From Ancylomarina sp963977525 (lineage in GTDB: Bacteria; Bacteroidota; Bacteroidia; Bacteroidales; Marinifilaceae): DNA of 64,000 bases. The stretch lies in assembly GCA_963977525.1 (NCBI GenBank), contig CAXBPC010000004.1, positions 142,417-206,416 on the forward strand. The letters run 5' to 3'. Below are positions 62,857-64,000 of the stretch, piece after piece. The notes beneath the pieces are model-generated. The model saw only the letters and a program-made list of their open reading frames with translations, was not told the origin of the DNA and searched no databases. Both the position numbers and the translations under genes were made by a program. How positions within the stretch are numbered: the stretch's first letter is position 1; every line of letters begins with the position of its first letter.

Positions 62857-63351
62857 TTAATTATCTAGTTTTTCAAATTCAAACGATATTTTCATTTCGC
62901 CTCCAGAAACCGTGGCATTAATTTTATTCTCGTTCTTCCAGTATTTTATCTTATTTGGAAAGTCAATTTCATTATTTTCACAAGTAAATTCGTTTTCATT
63001 ATGACTGACTCCATTAAATGTAATTGATTCAGATTCTTCGGGAACTTTTACAGTTAAATTCCATTTTCCACTCGTTTTGATTAATCGAATTTTTTCTTGC
63101 TTTATTGTGTCTCCATTTTGCATCGTAAAACCAATTCCTGAATATTCCGTTTCCTTAATCTTTTTCCAGTTTTCAAAAGTTTCTTTGCCTTCTACCTCGT
63201 CTAACCTTTTCCATTTTCCTAATAACCAATCAAAATTTTCGGACTTTTCTATCAAAGTTGTTGATTTTACATCTGTTCTCTGATTTTCCTTTTTCCTTTG
63301 ATTACAAGATATAATCAAAACTCCAATTAATAGTATCAATATTTTTCTCAT
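62857..63351 (-). CDS. DUF6265-like lipoprotein
   Basis: A 164-residue lipoprotein (lipobox VLIISC, Cys16) with a beta-rich domain: FDWLLGKWKRLDEVEG, TFENWKKIKETEYSGIGFTMQNGD and, near the end, IDFPNKIKYWKNENKINATVSGG. This order (WLxGkW, sWkk, D.pN.I.Y) is that of the DUF6265 family, of unknown function, common in Bacteroidota. A stand-alone gene between the NTF2-like gene and an attC-like inverted repeat. Confidence 0.75.
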   Translation of the reverse strand: MRKILILLIGVLIISCNQRKKENQRTDVKSTTLIEKSENFDWLLGKWKRLDEVEGKETFENWKKIKETEYSGIGFTMQNGDTIKQEKIRLIKTSGKWNLTVKVPEESESITFNGVSHNENEFTCENNEIDFPNKIKYWKNENKINATVSGGEMKISFEFEKLDN

Positions 63352-63371
63352 AATTTCTGGTTTTGCTTGTG

Positions 63372-63485
63372 GCTAACGATCCGTGGGTATGATTCGTGCC
63401 GCCATTTTTAATTTATATTTTCTTTATTACAGCAGAATTCAACCGAAGCCAATAAACCAGGCATACATTATGACCAGCTGTTAGC
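63372..63485. repeat. attC-like inverted repeat pair
   Basis: GCTAAC (63372-63377) and GTTAGC (63480-63485) are 114 bp apart, outer edge to outer edge, which is within attC limits. The inner pairing is weak. Nearby genes are single, short and each in its own small unit. This is a guess from layout. Confidence 0.3.
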
Positions 63486-63560
63486 GAACGTATTTACTAT
63501 TTAGTATATCTAATTAGCAATCTTTCATCTTATGCTATTTTTATTGTTGTCATAGAAATA

Positions 63561-63827
63561 TCATTGTGATTCCTTATTCTTATCTACTTTTTTAAACCAA
63601 TTTTTAGGGTTAAAGTATGATTTGTATTTTTTAAAAAGTTCTTTGCCAACCAATATTCCTCCAACCCAAAACATTACTTCACCAATAATTAGAGATATTG
63701 TTGAGAGTGTAATTTTGGTTTTAGCTTCCATTTCAAGGAATGGAATTATAGGTATGAAAAGAAAAAATGGGATGCAGAAAATAACCAAAAATATTCCGAC
63801 CCTTATTCTCCAGTTCTTTTTTTTCAT
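63561..63827 (-). CDS. small two-helix membrane protein
   Basis: An 88-residue protein with a positively charged start (MKKKNWRIR), two hydrophobic helices (about 9-30 and 38-62, VGIFLVIFCIPFFLFIPIIPF and LIIGEVMFWVGGILVGKELF) and a Lys-rich tail. It does not match a family that I know. Transporter-accessory, holin-like or stress-membrane functions are all possible. It may belong to the cassette-like region; the sequence beyond it to 64000 holds no gene that I can call. Confidence 0.6.
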   Translation of the reverse strand: MKKKNWRIRVGIFLVIFCIPFFLFIPIIPFLEMEAKTKITLSTISLIIGEVMFWVGGILVGKELFKKYKSYFNPKNWFKKVDKNKESQ

Positions 63828-64000
63828 ATTGTTTATGTTTTTTCAAGGGATTGCGCAATGGTTATGTTGCCGATTGCGGACTGCTTCCCTTTCAAGTTGT
63901 TACAAACCCAAAGCGGACTACAAACATTGTAATTACTGATAAAACAGCAATTAATTATACACGGTGTGTGTGCCTTGAATGGTAAATTTAATAAAAGTTC

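Overview
The window comes from a low-GC, free-living member of the Bacteroidota, probably a marine or anaerobic Marinilabiliales/Bacteroidales relative. The order is inferred; no rRNA is present. Supporting signs are promoters of the Bacteroidota type (TTTG, 19 bp, TAnnTTTG) in front of gcvT and the tetR operon, very weak Shine-Dalgarno sequences, Bacteroidota-type versions of LptD, SerA and the PD40/SPOR protein, and many lipoproteins whose lipobox Cys is followed by polar residues.

Region by region: 1-8.8 kb holds the 5' part of uvrA, an ECF sigma factor with a small unknown partner, an MCE (MlaD-like) lipid-transport protein, a cell-wall amidase, an LptD-like outer-membrane protein, a PabA/TrpG amidotransferase and a PQ-loop membrane protein. 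8.8-13 kb holds a receiver-phosphatase with an Hpt protein and a PD40/TPR/SPOR surface protein. 13-20.3 kb holds gcvT, the serine cluster serC-serA-DUF1015, a DUF438/hemerythrin/PAS sensor and a membrane protein. 20.3-24.3 kb is accessory: a DUF559 endonuclease gene beside a four-copy array of REPIN-like double palindromes, a 42-bp hairpin tandem array in front of a DUF6261-like gene, a DUF2971 gene, a cruciform element and a VF530 gene. 24.3-32.4 kb holds a GH63 lipoprotein, three peptidases (C69, S28/S37, M24) and a LysO exporter split into two genes. 33-37.2 kb holds acs, a decayed galT remnant and an SGLT-type sugar symporter.

37.2-43.7 kb contains a GC-rich 21-bp minisatellite, an agmatine deiminase and AraC regulator sitting between a duplicated 3' tail of an AsmA gene, the intact AsmA gene, and three identical tRNA-Arg(ACG) genes with tRNA-tail-like repeats. 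43.7-51.3 kb holds an NlpC/P60 lipoprotein and a complete efflux operon (tetR-tolC-hlyD-two ATPases-two ABC-2 permeases). Its promoter and four copies of the palindrome TTAACC-N4-GGTTAA can be read directly. 51.3-57.4 kb is mostly housekeeping: asparaginase, beta-carbonic anhydrase, YwbE, phosphatidylserine decarboxylase, a DUF1697 protein, an FMN-binding protein and a YcaQ-type DNA glycosylase. 57.9-62.1 kb is glpABC, anaerobic glycerol-3-phosphate dehydrogenase. 62.2-64 kb has small cassette-like accessory genes.

The most interesting unexplained structures are the DUF559/REPIN-like array, the 42-bp hairpin array with compensatory base change, the 21-bp GC-rich array, the AsmA-tail duplication and the interrupted tRNA tails. 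No complete, clearly novel defence or mobile system could be proven by reading alone.
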